Positions 33,374-44,489 of a stretch of 64,000 bases of DNA are shown piece by piece. The notes under the pieces are model-generated. The model was not told the DNA's origin, did no database searches, and saw nothing but the letters and a program-made list of their open reading frames with translations. Numbering within the stretch: the stretch's first letter is position 1; each line of letters opens with the position of its first letter. The stretch is taken from NCBI GenBank assembly GCA_031841125.1, contig CM063107.1, positions 49,489,497 to 49,553,496 of the forward strand, written 5' to 3'. A program made the translations under genes and the position numbers. The stretch comes from Acanthococcus lagerstroemiae (Eukaryota > Arthropoda > Insecta > Hemiptera > Eriococcidae).

Positions 33374-35328
33374 CAGACACTTTTCTGACATTCCAATACC
33401 ATTACCAGCATTTTTTTGTTACCCTCCCAATTGACTGTCACCGGGATGCTTTCTGGTGCCACTATTTCCTTATCTTCCACTCGATGCGGTACAAGGAGTA
33501 TTATTTCTCGAATGTCTATGTTTCCTCGATGCTTTTTCGTGTTTTAAAATTATTATGATAGGCTAGAATCGGTGAACTAACGAAATGGTACTATGGACTG
33601 TACGCAAGGCATTCCAGTGTGCTTGGCATCCCAAAATCGTTCCAAAAGTAATAAAGTTTTCTTCGTGTGGAACTACATGTATGAAGTAAAATCACCGGAT
33701 GCGCTTACGGCAACATGGTGCTCTTCAATGGAGATTAAAATCGCTTCAGCTTTATTCGAGACAAAATGAAAATATCGTGTTCACTGAGACGAAAAAACAC
33801 GAACCACATTTTCAAAAAATAAATAAATAAATAATCTCTTTATTTGAAACTCGGCTAAATCTTTTCGACGGGAAAATAAATACTACAGAAAATGAAGAAG
33901 TGAATATAATAAATACAAATCTATACAGAGTACTTGGGATCCTCAGGTTAAAATTTTTTTCCCTCTCTCAGTATTCTGCTCTGAAATAGAACGTACGACC
34001 TTCGGCGAATCGTTTTGAAATTAATAATGTATAAACGACCGTGAATCAGAAGAATCATATGTACTTTCTTTATGAACCAATAAGGTAATAGACAACATGT
34101 GAGCCTTTTTTGCCTGATTTCACAAAGGTAAGACCGACGCACTTTAAAATACCGATGAACATAGTGTTTTTTAGTTATAGTTCACAGTGATGGGTAAATA
34201 ATGTCAGTCCATTAAATCATTTGTCATTAGTTGATCCATAAAATATTGAAGCCAAGTGGAATTTTCTGAGTTTGACTGTGCTGAATTCCATATTGCAGTT
34301 CTAGCTCCGAGTCATGTCCAAATTGAATTTCCTGCTTGCTAGTTCTAAAGCAGAAGAGATCCAGAGAGACTTGTTTGTCAGTAGGGGAGGGGGGGGGGTG
34401 AATGGAAGACTTTCTATATCGTACCGACCAGTATCGAAATTAGGTGTCCAGAGAATATCATTAAAAATCCTTCTCTCCCTCACCCCACTTATAGAAGAAT
34501 ATTTTCCTTGGTTGTGTGAGGCTCTTCACTATAAAGTTTATAACAACCACTTTTTATTCAAGAGTAATTTTTTTTGAGGGCATCAAAACCAGCTGAGACA
34601 TTGACCTATGAGCTCAATTTTTGATGACAACGATAAAATTTTGTTAAAATTTATGCTTGTGTGATGGTTGTTATTTCTAAATTGTAAATTTCTACTTCTG
34701 GAGCTTCATCGGAAGCGTTCCGAAATATTGAAACAGTGTTTTTAGTAGTCTCGCGAAATGTTCAAAACATGAAGCGAAACTAGCTGTTTTTTCTAGAGGG
34801 GTGGTAACTGAAAATTTGCCGAATAAAATGAATTGAAAATGAATATTTTGCCGAGTGGCCAGTAAACTGTACGATTTGCCGAATTTTCCAACTGCACTGA
34901 CGACCTGGGGGGGGGAGAACACCCCCCCCTTGTTTCGCCTCTGCATGAAGCCTTCATGATCAGTGTATTTTTAAGTGGCTTAGAACTTCCTTTGGTCCGC
35001 AGTCTCAATTTCTATTTCTATTACAAAACTATAATTACTGGTTCGCAGCTAACCCAATATCTCATTAAAGTTAACAATCCCCTTTTTTGTGTCTGAAAGT
35101 GCCAACTCTCGGGCTTTAAAAAAGTTTGAAAGCATTGAAAAAGTATTTCCAACAAAATTACTATTATAAATTTAACAGTATCACATCACCTTAGTGTGAC
35201 AGCTTACCGAAATTGCAAAAATGAAATGTTGTTAACTTGGAAGTGCTAACCCCCATTTCTTTTTTTCTTTCTATGTTTCTGTCCATTCTTCTTTAAATTT
35301 TTCTTCAGTTCGTTCTTTCTAGCTAGCA
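33374..35328. other. Long stretch without a recognised gene
   Basis: Contains an AAAT microsatellite (about 33817-33836), G-runs at 34384-34397 and 34907-34930, and an 87-codon + frame (34314-34577) with no family match. The G-run and C-run at 34907-34930 may be a decayed MITE end. Confidence 0.35.
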
Positions 35329-35336
35329 CCTTCGGT

Positions 35337-35997
35337 AGGCTCGTAGGGGGTGCTGACTGTTTACCAGGAGAGGGGCTTGAGGTTACACGTAGTATATAAT
35401 GTGAAGATTTCTACGAGGCAATGGTGCAGCCAGGGGGGCGAAAGGGGCGAATGCTCCCCAAGACACCTGATATTGAAAGTAAAATATGCAAAATGAGCAA
35501 TTTTTCGCCTTTAAAACGAATTTTTGCTCGAGCAGTATTTACTTTCATTTTTATAAAATAGTTCTCTAATATCAGCAATTTTTAAAAAATACCTTAATTT
35601 TCGACCTTTCTACTTGAAAATCTTACTTTTGCCCCCCCCCCCCCGGAAAAAGTTATCAGTTCTCATACAGTCATTCAGACTTTCAGACATTTAGCCATCG
35701 ATATTCAATGTGAACTTGATCGCGAGCCTACCACTGTGTTTGTGAATTGTAATGTGACATAAAATAAAAAAAGGCCTGTATGTCTGAAACTGCTGGTTGA
35801 ACACTCTCGTCACATATAAAAAACGACAAACACACGATTCGTCTATCTTTCGAAGCAAAATCAGTGTTGCCCAGTGTATAAACATTAAAATGTTGTGCAA
35901 AAAAAGTTTTGAGCAAAACTAGCGAGAAAAATATAAGAAATGCGTTATTTTTATTCAGGAAATTTTGCCAGGGGGTGCTATTTGGCTACGGGCCTGG
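35337..35997. mobile_element. TIR element, AGGCTCGTAG family, copy 1 (simple form)
   Basis: AGGCTCGTAGGGGGTGCTG at the left and CTACGGGCCTGG at the right are imperfect TIRs. Flanking CCTTCGGT (35329-35336) and CCTCCGGT (35998-36005) match 7 of 8, a tentative hAT-type TSD. The body matches 55890-57175 in inverted orientation: CGATCAAGTTCACATTGAAT-type text, the GTGGTAGGCTCGCGA block, the ACGATTCGTCTATCTTTC block and the C-run. ORFs at 35691-35916 arise from this repeat and are not genes. Confidence 0.75.
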
Positions 35998-36229
35998 CCT
36001 CCGGTCAGGCATTTTCGTCCTTCGTGTAAATTTACGTTGCTTAAAAATTGTTAAACTATTATACACTTATTTAAAACTCGCTCAGACTCCTCAAGCGACG
36101 ATCAATTTAGGGTCAGCCCCTACCTCACATCTCGTGAGAGTGGCGTAGCTAAGTTGTTTTTCGATGGAAACCCTCTAAGAAGAATTGTTAGTTATTTTTT
36201 GAAATTCAGCGATTTTTTTCGAAATTTTC

Positions 36230-37270
36230 TACCCTACACAGTGTTTAATCTGTCATTATCTGTGAGAAAAATTTTCAAGATTTATGTAACGTTCATTTCG
36301 ACTTATTCGAGACTCGTTAAGATTCTTCGAGGTTCATCTAAGGCTCCTGCAGAATTTTTAAGCCTCGTTCAAGTTCTTTTGAATTTGTATAAGGTTCTCG
36401 AAAGCTGTTGTAGACGCTTTCAACATGTTTTTGGGTCATCTGGCCTTCAAGATTATTTCCAGCTCTGTCAAAAGGGGCGGGGGGATAAAGGGAGGAAATA
36501 CCCCGGGTCTGGACTTTCAAGGGGGCTCGATATTTTTAAAAGGCCTGAATTTCAATCGTACTGTATATAAAACCGCAATCACTCCTTACACCGTGAAAGA
36601 AACCTCTTATCCTTATAATTTTTTCCCATCTAACAAAAGAACAAATTGAACTGGAAAAAGAGGAGGGCCCGTGGAAATTCCCCCAGGTCCTCTTTTTCTC
36701 TCTACAGGGCTGACTATTTCAGACCTTCTGAGACTTCAAGTCACCCTAGCGAACACGTTTATGACTCTTGGAAAGTTTTCTGAGGTTTACCTAAGACTCT
36801 TCAAAAGAAGCATAAGACTCGGTGTGACTGTTGAAAATGAGTTAAGACTCTTCCGAACCTGTTGAAGAGCAATTCGGTATTTTCGGAACATATTCATGAC
36901 GTTCAAAGACTCTTGAAAATGTTCTGCGACTCTTTGAGACTCATTTAGAATTTAAGATTCGCTTAGAATTCATCGAGACCTACTTGGCACTTGTTAAAAT
37001 TTTTCTTGAATCGTTCAAGATATTATAATAAGAATGTTTTAGGCTGGTTCAAGACTCTTTATAACCACTCAGATGTGTACGTTTCAGGTGTGTTCACGAC
37101 TTTTTCAAGACTTCTTTATACTATTATTCTTCCCTGTTCGTTTACATTATTAAAGACTCGTCTGACTTGCAGACATTTGTAAATGCTTGTAGGCATGTTT
37201 CAGATTCAAGACTCTCGAAGGTGTGTGTTTAGGGCTCGTGGAGTCCTTTTTAGACATGTTTCAAGGCTAC
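36230..37270. repeat. Degenerate periodic repeat, AGACTCTT type, locus 3 (split by a MITE)
   Basis: Runs of CGAGACTCGTTAAGATTCTT, GAGGTTCATCTAAGGCTCCT and AGACTCTTGAAAATGTTCTG-like words extend from 36230 to 36459 and resume from 36713 to 37270. If 36460-36712 and one flanking 8-mer are removed, the text reads smoothly across the joint (CCTTCAAGATTATTTC then AGACCTTCTGAGACTTC). The ORFs here are by-products of the repeat. Confidence 0.65.
36460..36712. mobile_element. hAT-like MITE, CAGCYCTGT family, copy 1
   Basis: Begins CAGCTCTGTCAAAAGG and ends TCTCTCTACAGGGCTG. Flanking ATTATTTC (36452-36459) and ACTATTTC (36713-36720) match 7 of 8. Length is 253 bp. The internal text (GGAGGAAATACCCCGGG, CTCCTTACACCGTGAAAGAA, CCCAGGTCCTCTTTTTCTC) matches 51778-52040 in inverted orientation. 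It is non-coding. Confidence 0.85.
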
Positions 37271-37559
37271 CAACCTAGATACTTTTTTGGTTAACTTCCC
37301 AATTTCATCGTCCCCCTAATTCTAAATTTGAGTACGTGTCGTTTTTGGCAAAATTAATATTTTGCCAGAGTCAGGTTTGGACTAGTGTCTACTTACTGGC
37401 CACGGCAATCCAACCTAACCCTCTCTCCGATCATCATCAACGTCTTTTAAGGATTGTAACTGCGTTTTCGGCTGTCCTGAACAATTCAGCTTAGAGTTGA
37501 ATAGACGGCGTGTGAATCTGAAATTATTACCAACTGCAAGATTTTGTCAAATTTACAAG

Positions 37560-37935
37560 CAAAGCTGGATGAGTTTTTCCCTGAGGGGGGGGGGGTAGAA
37601 ATTGTGAACGTCTCAACTGACTCAACTCAAAATTCCCGAGTATCAAAGCCAAAAAAAAATTTACCTGTTGGATTTTTCCAACTGACTCAACTCAAAATTC
37701 CGTAGTATCAGAACAAAAGAAGAAGATCCTTTTGACTTGTTGGGCTTTCCCAACTTCTCAATTCAATTCCCAAATATCAAAGCAAAAAAAAAAAAAAAAG
37801 TTCTTAACTTGTTGAATTTTTCCAATTTGCCTGAAGTGACTGAAATGGTAAATGTTCCCAACTGCTGAGTGAAAAATTCCTACCGGGTGGGGGGGGGGAG
37901 TAGTTCCCTCCCCGACCCCCTATCGGTATGTCCCT
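37560..37935. repeat. Minisatellite (~70-80 bp unit) inside a TIR element remnant
   Basis: Three to four rounds of CAACTCAAAATTCCC, GTATCAAAGC, an A-run, GACTTGTTGGATTTTTCC and AACTGACT follow one another. G-runs lie at both sides (37584-37594 and 37889-37899), and the right edge reads CTATCGGTATGTCCCTG. A second copy of the array with the matching opposite terminus (CAGGGACGTACCGA) is at 61116-61270. Confidence 0.7.
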
Positions 37936-39002
37936 GAAGCAAATACACAATATCCTTCATTTTAACCGGTTAGCGAGTTTTTTCTTGTGCAGAGGGAGGG
38001 CACTCTATTATTCCTTTTCGTACCTCCGAGTTTTGATTATTTTACATCTATGTAGGTACTTCAATCAATATCTCAGAATAGTATCTGCAAAAATTTATTC
38101 TTAAATTTGAGCAGGTCAATAGTATCCTGATCGGTCCTCACTTTGCTTGAGCTGTCATTCTCATTAAAAAACTCTTTTTTTTTTCATTTACCTTACTAGT
38201 TAAAGAAGTCGCCCTTTCTCAGTATCGATTGTGGAGTCCAAGAAAACATACTCGAACATACTTGATACTTTCCTGCTGGCATTGTATGGTAACCTAGGCA
38301 TTACCGTTGACTGTACGCACGTATTATTACCGAGCAGGTATTACAGACGGAGAGCACAAACCACTCGGCACGATACCTTGATGTGTGAAGTTTTTAATAC
38401 TCAGCGAGGACGTGTGCTTCAAGAAATTCGTTCGTACCAATCATTACGAATCGCTCATTATTTTTTGACCCGGAAAGAGAAGAAAAAAGGAACTCGGCAG
38501 TCACGCATCGCATCCCGTACGGTCGTCGAAGGCGGTTGCACCCTGTCACTGAGAAAATACTAATGTGATATTAATGTATTTCAAACTATTGTCCTCCATT
38601 TTTTTTCTTTCTTTTCTTTATATTATAATCATTCGGATATTCAAAAAGAAACCTTTATCTGTCTGCGAGCTCCATAACTGTTTAAATATCAGCTCCAATT
38701 TACTTTGTAGCCACGTGTATGGCTGGAAAATTCTTCGTTTGAAATGTCGTCTTCGTTTGCTCAGTCTTTCAAATCAAATTTGTATCTTTTGAAAGACTAC
38801 GCAAAAGAGCTTCCAATACGCCTAGACTTCGAAATTAGAAACGTCGGTTGTTGGGAGCGGAGAAACAGAAACTGAACAGTTACTTTATTTTGCGTTCAAA
38901 GTATTCTCTTCATAAAAGGGGACTGAACTTATAGGAATTGAAACAACAAGGATCATTGGTTAGCGTGGGGGGGGGCGAAATCGCGTATAGAGGTAAGATG
39001 AC
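37936..39002. other. Mostly unassigned, with one 110-codon open frame
   Basis: The longest frame, 38231-38563 on the + strand, encodes a basic Arg/Lys-rich 110-residue product with an ERK-type KEKKKGTRQSRIASR stretch. I recognise no domain, signal peptide or membrane segment and see no splice sites around it. It lies in sequence without a repeat partner, so a small or taxon-restricted gene cannot be excluded, but chance is more likely. The remainder is AT-rich. Confidence 0.3.
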
Positions 39003-39556
39003 CATTGCTTTTAGTAGTTACAGCATCATTTGAAGACACTTATTGTCCCCTCGTTGGGGGCCGTACAGTTCCCTCTAACCATATTATACATTATGTGTTA
39101 CTTAGTACCGCTTACTCGTATGGTCTATTAAAATTATTTCTGGCATCCAAATCTGGTCTCGAATTTGTTATTTACACGTATATCCATTCCATCCAGGTAA
39201 GGGCTGACTCATTTAACATCTCTAGCATTCATATTGAGAACCACTGCTGGAAATGTAAATACTTCGGCTATGATCCACATTGACGCGGGAGCACGAGTAA
39301 TATAACCGGGGGGGGGGGAGTGGATGTGGCTGGTAATAAAAATAGTATAAGGCGAAATTGCGATGTCAACCCATTCGGGATAGGGACCAAAACTGTCCTG
39401 GAATGACGCTAGTATTAAAAAATATAACACAAAAACAGATAGACCAAAAGTGGTATGGAGTAACACATTGTATAATATGATAGAAGGAACTGTCCGGCTG
39501 CCAGTGAGGGGACAATGAGTGTCTTCAAATGACGCTGTAATTACTGCTTTTAGCAT
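39003..39556. mobile_element. Foldback element, ~0.55 kb
   Basis: 39003-39200 and 39350-39556 are diverged reverse complements. On one strand each reads a frame with TASFEDT, CPL and RTVPS, so the same peptide appears on both strands. This is a result of the inverted repeat and not a conserved gene. The central ~150 nt contains a G-run at 39309-39320. No TSD assigned. Confidence 0.7.
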
Positions 39557-39599
39557 TTTATATGCTTTTACTACTGGGTATACTTGAACGAAAACCGTA

Positions 39600-40160
39600 A
39601 CACTTCCCCCATAACGGCTCCCTGTAACGCTTCTGTTACTGTGACGTCATATGGGTATACTTGAGCGAAACCCGTAACGCCCCCCGCGACACGCTCCCCC
39701 CGGCACGAAGCCAGCGCCCTTTCGAGCATTACCTTAGCGACTTCGGGGTTCTCTTCTCATTTTCAGCTCACACACAGTTCTTTAGCTCTTCATGGTGACA
39801 ATTCAGTTCAATGGTTGACATGTCCATTTTCTTCCAGCCATAGGTATACATTAGCCGTAAACCATAACGCTCTCCCCGACGCGCTCCTCTGACCCGAGTT
39901 CAGTAGTTGACACTTGGTGCGCCCTGCGCGACTACAGTCTGCAGCAGTGTTGTTGCTGCGCGATTGTAGTCTGCAGTCATGTTTAATAGAAATGTTCATG
40001 CCCCCCGACACGAAGTCAATCCGTATGATTTAGTTCTTCATGGTGAGAATTCAGTTCCTTGGTTGACATTTCCATGGAAATTTTTTTTCCAGCCGTGTGC
40101 TCATTGATCTTGATCTTTGCTGCGCTCTGCGCGACTACAGTCTGCAGCCGTGTTGTTAAT
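39600..40160. repeat. Subrepeat block, ~220-240 bp unit, copy 1
   Basis: Recurring segments: GTGACAATTCAGTTCAATGG then TTGACATGTCCATTTTCTTC then CAGCC (39794 and 40043), CGCGACTACAGTCTGCAGC then TGTTGTT (39927 and 40127), and TAACGCCCCCC or ATAACGCTCTCC with CACGAAGCCAG. The same segments recur at 58570-58870. A SINE-like GGTAATGCTCGAAAGGGCG (reverse) lies at about 39720-39740. Confidence 0.65.
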
Positions 40161-40448
40161 AGAAATTTCCATGGACTTTTTTTCTTATTAGGGTGTGAAA
40201 GCATATAAAATGTTACACTACGTGTCTCTGTAGGAGACACGTTTTTTAAGTTCCCTTCTCCCTCCCCCTTCAGACTTCACAGGGCGCCAGAATTTTTTTC
40301 TGTTTTCTGCTTTTTATTTGGTAACACTGATACAAGCTATCGAAAGAACTACAAAAACACTCCCTGTTTGTGAAGTTTCGTCCAGTTTCGTTATCAAGTC
40401 TAAGAGATATTCGTTATCAAGCGAAAACAGTCCCTACGATTTAATTTT

Positions 40449-40815
40449 ACGTAGAGTAGAGGGGAGCAAGATGGTAAGATTAAGATTTGAACCCCCATTG
40501 TTTCTCCCTTCACGCCGGTAGATAATGGTTAAAAACTACAATATACCAGCTAACTTTGGACAATTAATAAGCGACCTATTTTTTACAAATATTTAGAAGT
40601 GTTTTTATTAGTAGTCATCTTGCCCCCATAACAAAAATGAGGGTCAAGAGGACTGCTTTTTTCGAAATAGTCATAGATTATTCTGGACTTACTTTAGAAA
40701 TTTCCAACTAGCTTCCAAAGTTAGCTGGTATGTTTTAGTTTTTAACCACAACTTAATTTTTATTTACTGGCGTAAAGAGGGGGAGCTATATAGTGCGTCA
40801 ACTTCCCTCTTCTAC
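40449..40815. mobile_element. Foldback MITE, ~0.37 kb
   Basis: Arms mirror each other: GTAGAGTAGAGGGGAGCAAG with CTTCCCTCTTCTACTTTAAC, and AACTACAATATACCAGCTAAC TTTGGA with its complement TCCAAAGTTAGCTGGTATG. The centre is short and unpaired. It is non-coding. Confidence 0.75.
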
Positions 40816-40910
40816 TTTAACGTTGTTCTTCTTTTTCTTCTTCTTTTTCTTATTATTATCATCATGATTCACTCTTCTTCTTTCTCCCTCAGTCGGCCAG
40901 GCAGGATATA

Positions 40911-41016
40911 AGTTTAATTTCAGCTTATGTTTTCTAGCTCAAAGGATCCGTTTACAGTTTAGTTTCAGTTTATGTTTTTTAGCTCAGGACATCCGCGTTT
41001 AGTTACAATTTATGCT
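40911..41016. repeat. 45-bp tandem repeat, about 2.4 units
   Basis: Units start at 40911, 40956 and 41001 with AGTTTAATTTCAGCTTATG, AGTTTAGTTTCAGTTTATG and AGTTACAATTTATGC. Each full unit contains TAGCTCA and ends before TTTAC or GTTT. The spacing is exactly 45 bp. A TTC-rich tract precedes it (40828-40880). Confidence 0.8.
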
Positions 41017-41999
41017 TAGCACTCACGAGACTTACATATTCTATCAATCGATCAATACACACGCTCTTTCTATACCCTCTCGTTTTTTGATTCCGAATGC
41101 ATTTCTGTGCGGTCCAAACTAAACACTTCTCGTACAAAATCCAAAAAACCCGCAGACCCTTTGATTAACTTTACTTGAAGTTCATTTTTCATTTTCGTAT
41201 TTTTTTTATTACTTATTTTTCCTATCATTTTATCATTTTACGGGGTCAAACATGAAGTTACGAACCCAGTTAGAAAGGACTTTATATAGGTAGCAAAAAT
41301 GATACCAGTCCAAATATTTTTTCATCATTAATCTATATTTTTCAGAATTTTACAATGAAGAATTGATCTTGATGTTTTCGAATTTTTTCTCATTTTACAA
41401 AATTCTGTGACCAAATGTTCTCCTCAGCGGCCTCCCCATTCGCATGCTTTTCCATCGCTGGAATATTTAGATTTACTTACCCTTTTTTACTATGATTTTC
41501 AGACTTGTTTTATTGTCTATCTCATTATTGGTTTCAGATTATAATAAGTATTCAGTTCGAACTTCTACGAGTAAAAGAAATGAAACTACTTACCATTCAT
41601 GGGGTTTTCGATTCAGGTTGATCTCATTTTGGTTATCAGTTTGACCTTTTGATTCGATTTTTCAAATTAAAGAGGCATGTAGGGCATTGAATGTCTGATG
41701 CGATAAAAGTATCAACTTACAATGACGGTAGCATAGAGCAAATTATGCTAATTCATAAGCTAGCTTTTCAAGCATGTATTAATCATTCGCTAAAAATATA
41801 AGTGATGCTCGGAACTTTATAAAGTTCAGTTCGTAGGCATTTTTCTCAAAAGAATAAATACTAACCAGGTGTGGATACACGAGGAAGGCAAAGGAGATAA
41901 GTGCCCCTCACAGAAATTGAAAATGATTCAAAAATAGCTAACCAATGGGAAAGCCTTAAAGGATAGTTTGAAACGAGAGGAAATCGTAAACAAGTGTGA
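41017..41999. other. Unassigned AT-rich DNA
   Basis: No gene or repeat partner recognised over about 1 kb. Confidence 0.35.
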
Positions 42000-42360
42000 C
42001 AGTGTTTGTAAGTTGAGTTCGGAAGAGTCTTGAGAATCTTGTACAAGTCTTCCAGAATCTCGAACGATCTTTTAAAAGTCTTAGTCGCCTTTAAAGTCCT
42101 GACCAAGTCTGTAAGATTTTGAAAAGTATTACATAAATCTGGAAAAACCACTGAGCCTTAAACACATTACATCTTGAACAGCCTTACTGAAATTGAACAT
42201 GTTAAGAAGAGTCTTAAATAAGCTCGTGACATTCTTGGCGAGTCTTACATTGTCCTTGAAGACTCTTAACTGGTTTTTGGGAGTTTTGAATATTTTATTG
42301 GGACTCAGACTGGTATATACGCGTTCCAAAAAGTCGTAATCATGTCTTGAACAGCCCTCA
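42000..42360. repeat. Degenerate periodic repeat, AGACTCTT type, locus 4 (reverse sense)
   Basis: Words GAAGAGTCTTGAGAATCTTG, AAGTCTTCCAGAATCTCG, TTTTAAAAGTCTTAGTCGCC and GAGTCTTACATTGTCCTTG recur at about 12-nt steps. The sense is the complement of the loci at 15.6 and 36.3 kb. Open frames across it are by-products. Confidence 0.6.
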
Positions 42361-42698
42361 AGTTTGGAAAATTACTAGTGAACTTTGAAAGTTGTGCTCA
42401 AGGAACGAGATATTTTGGAATTTTTCAGTAACATCTTGATAATCTTCATCGTTAGTGAGCGAATGAAATATTCTTGGATTTTCCAATGTTTTGAACCGGT
42501 ACAGTTATTCGTTTTCAATTTTTTGGGCTTCAAGGAGGGTGTAAATTCCTAATTGCACTTATTCACGTCTCTGGTCAAAAGGTTTCTCTAATCCCGAATC
42601 AACTGTTAAAATTGTTGGAAAAGAATTTTGCGGTAATTCCAATTTTTGCGAAAGTATTCAATGTGACACAGGCCTCGCATATTAATAATGAAATATTC

Positions 42699-42958
42699 CA
42701 GGGTAGCCACTTTTTTGGAAATTCAGGGAATTCTGTAAGACCTGGAAAAGTCAGGAAATTTTGAAAGAAAATCGAAAAAGTCGGAGAATTTTGAAGAAAT
42801 TTTTATGATTTGAAAGTATTGTACAATTGTCCCTGTCAGACTCAATTGAATGTATCCTTTTTTTAAATAATTCGTTGGTACGAAAAAAGTTAGAGAATGG
42901 ACTGGAAAAATCTGGAAAAGTCAGGGAATTTCATCGTCGGAAAAAAGTGGACACCCTG
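42699..42958. mobile_element. TIR element with 5-bp TSD, CAGGGTTGCCAC family, copy 2
   Basis: CAGGGTAGCCAC at the left and GTGGACACCCTG at the right. Internal GGAATTCTG and CTGGAAAAGTCAGG words mirror GGAAAAGTCAGGGAATTTC. Perfect direct repeat TATTC flanks it at 42694-42698 and 42959-42963. At 260 bp it is shorter than the 402-bp copy at 21526-21927. Confidence 0.85.
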
Positions 42959-43274
42959 TATTCCCTTGTGCACTCATACTTGGATTGAAAGATCACAAAA
43001 GTAGGCGTCCTGATATACAATCGAAGGATGTACTTTAAAGACAAAAATGAAAGAAAAAGAATATTTTGAGGATCCGTGGTAAAGTGATTCTACCTTGGAG
43101 AGTGATGAGAATCGGATTACCGATGAAAAATTTCGAGTAATTTCGATGGATGCTCTGGAGTCGGTCCCAAAGGTGATGAGTTAAATTTTGATATTAGATC
43201 AAATTAAGGCGAATATCAGGTTACCGCTAACGGGAAGGGGACTGTCAAAAAGGTATATTTTGAACTGGGGTGAA

Positions 43275-43757
43275 CTATTGGGATGTGGATCGGAATGTAG
43301 AAGCACTAATGTGCACCTCCTAATAAAAGTTTGAGTGCTCATGGAGGGGTTTTTCAAAAAATCATTGTAAAATAAAGAAATGACGGACATGCTTCAAATT
43401 CAAACTGCAGGCAACTACATATTCGAACGTGCGATTAAAAATTTAACATGTCAGGTAACAAAATTAATAGAAGTGCAGTGAAGTAAGAAATGATAGCCGT
43501 ATTTTCAAACAACACATAAGTTTTAAGTGCCCTTAAATGGAAAAAATCACTTAAAATTACACTTAAGTAACATCCAGAGGTTACTCAAGTGCAATTTTAA
43601 ATGGTTTTTTCCAAGAGCTTACTTAAGTTCAATTTTAATTGATTTTTTCCATTTAAGGGTGCTTAAAAATTTAGTGTTTTTTCTCCATGATCACTCAGTG
43701 AGGGTTCATAAATCATCCGCTAGATGTCAGCCACTTTGATTCCGAGTAGCAATAGGG
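43275..43757. mobile_element. TIR element, uninterrupted copy of the 4626-6638 family
   Basis: Starts CTATTGGGATGTGGATCGG and ends TTCCGAGTAGCAATAGGG. The body matches 4626-5022 and 6556-6638 without the ~1.5 kb that separates these in the other copy. It contains repeated CACTTAAAATTACACTTAAG-type words with hairpin potential (43530-43670). It is the reference for reading the 4.6-6.6 kb nest. Confidence 0.7.
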
Positions 43758-43944
43758 TTTTTTACGTCACTAAATTCATTGTTAGAATATATTTTAGCTG
43801 TACTGGAGGGAAAGAGGCGTAATATTTATTTTTGAAAAATTCTGTTGTAAGCAAACCTCTTTGGGGAGCGACCCTATTTCCTTAGTGATGCAAACTTGGA
43901 GAAGTCATAGAATTTGTGATTCATGGAATTTTGATTATCTGAAT

Positions 43945-44489
43945 CAGAGCTGCTTAGTTAAGCCGAAGCTTTTAGCCGTTAGCCGATCGATTTTGGCCCA
44001 AAATTAGCTAGCCATTAGCTAGCTATAATGAAATCATGTTAGCAATTAGCTTAGCCGTTAGCCATTGAAATTTGATTTGCTAACAGTTAATTTTTTTTCT
44101 TTTGAAATCGCAGAAAACAAAAAAAGAAGGATTGATCGTCACTTCAACAAGAGAACTCTTATTTCGAACACCAAATCTTATTTTACTTTTTCGTAAAACT
44201 TATGCGCATAGCTGGGTACGCGTTAATTATGGCGCAAGTCGGACGAAACTGGAAATTTTACGAATTTTCTTTGCTAATGCGATTAGCCGGGCATTTGCAT
44301 TTTACTTGAATAGAGCTATAAAAAACCTGTAAAATAATATTTATATTGACGTTTTTAGTCTTTAGCTAGCCGTTAGCTAGCCAATGAGACCGCGTTAGCT
44401 GTTGGCTGTTAGCCGTTGCCAATCGTTTGGAAACGTTAGCTTTTAGCTAAGTTTTTAACCCTTCCGATTGGCTAAGCAGCCCTGCTCTG
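43945..44489. mobile_element. Non-autonomous element with arms built from TTAGC words
   Basis: The left end CAGAGCTGCTTAG and right end CTAAGCAGCCCTGCTCTG are TIRs that differ by a 5-nt gap. About 120 bp inside each is filled with TTAGCCGTTAGCC, TTAGCTAGCC and TAGCTAAG words. The centre (44080-44340) is ordinary. An 8-bp TSD is not obvious. A partial relative lies at 26100-26215. Confidence 0.7.

Noticed and set aside
36154..36570. 138-codon open frame as a protein gene
   Set aside because: It lies across the degenerate AGACTCTT-type repeat and the start of a MITE. The frame is a by-product of the repeat.
38231..38563. 110-codon plus-strand open frame as a gene
   Set aside because: No recognisable domain, no splice sites and no homologous second copy. 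Chance open frames of this length are expected in 64 kb. It is only mentioned within a region entry.
43945..44489. hAT assignment by TSD for the TTAGC-word element
   Set aside because: Flanking octamers do not match; only the TIR and internal layout support a transposon.
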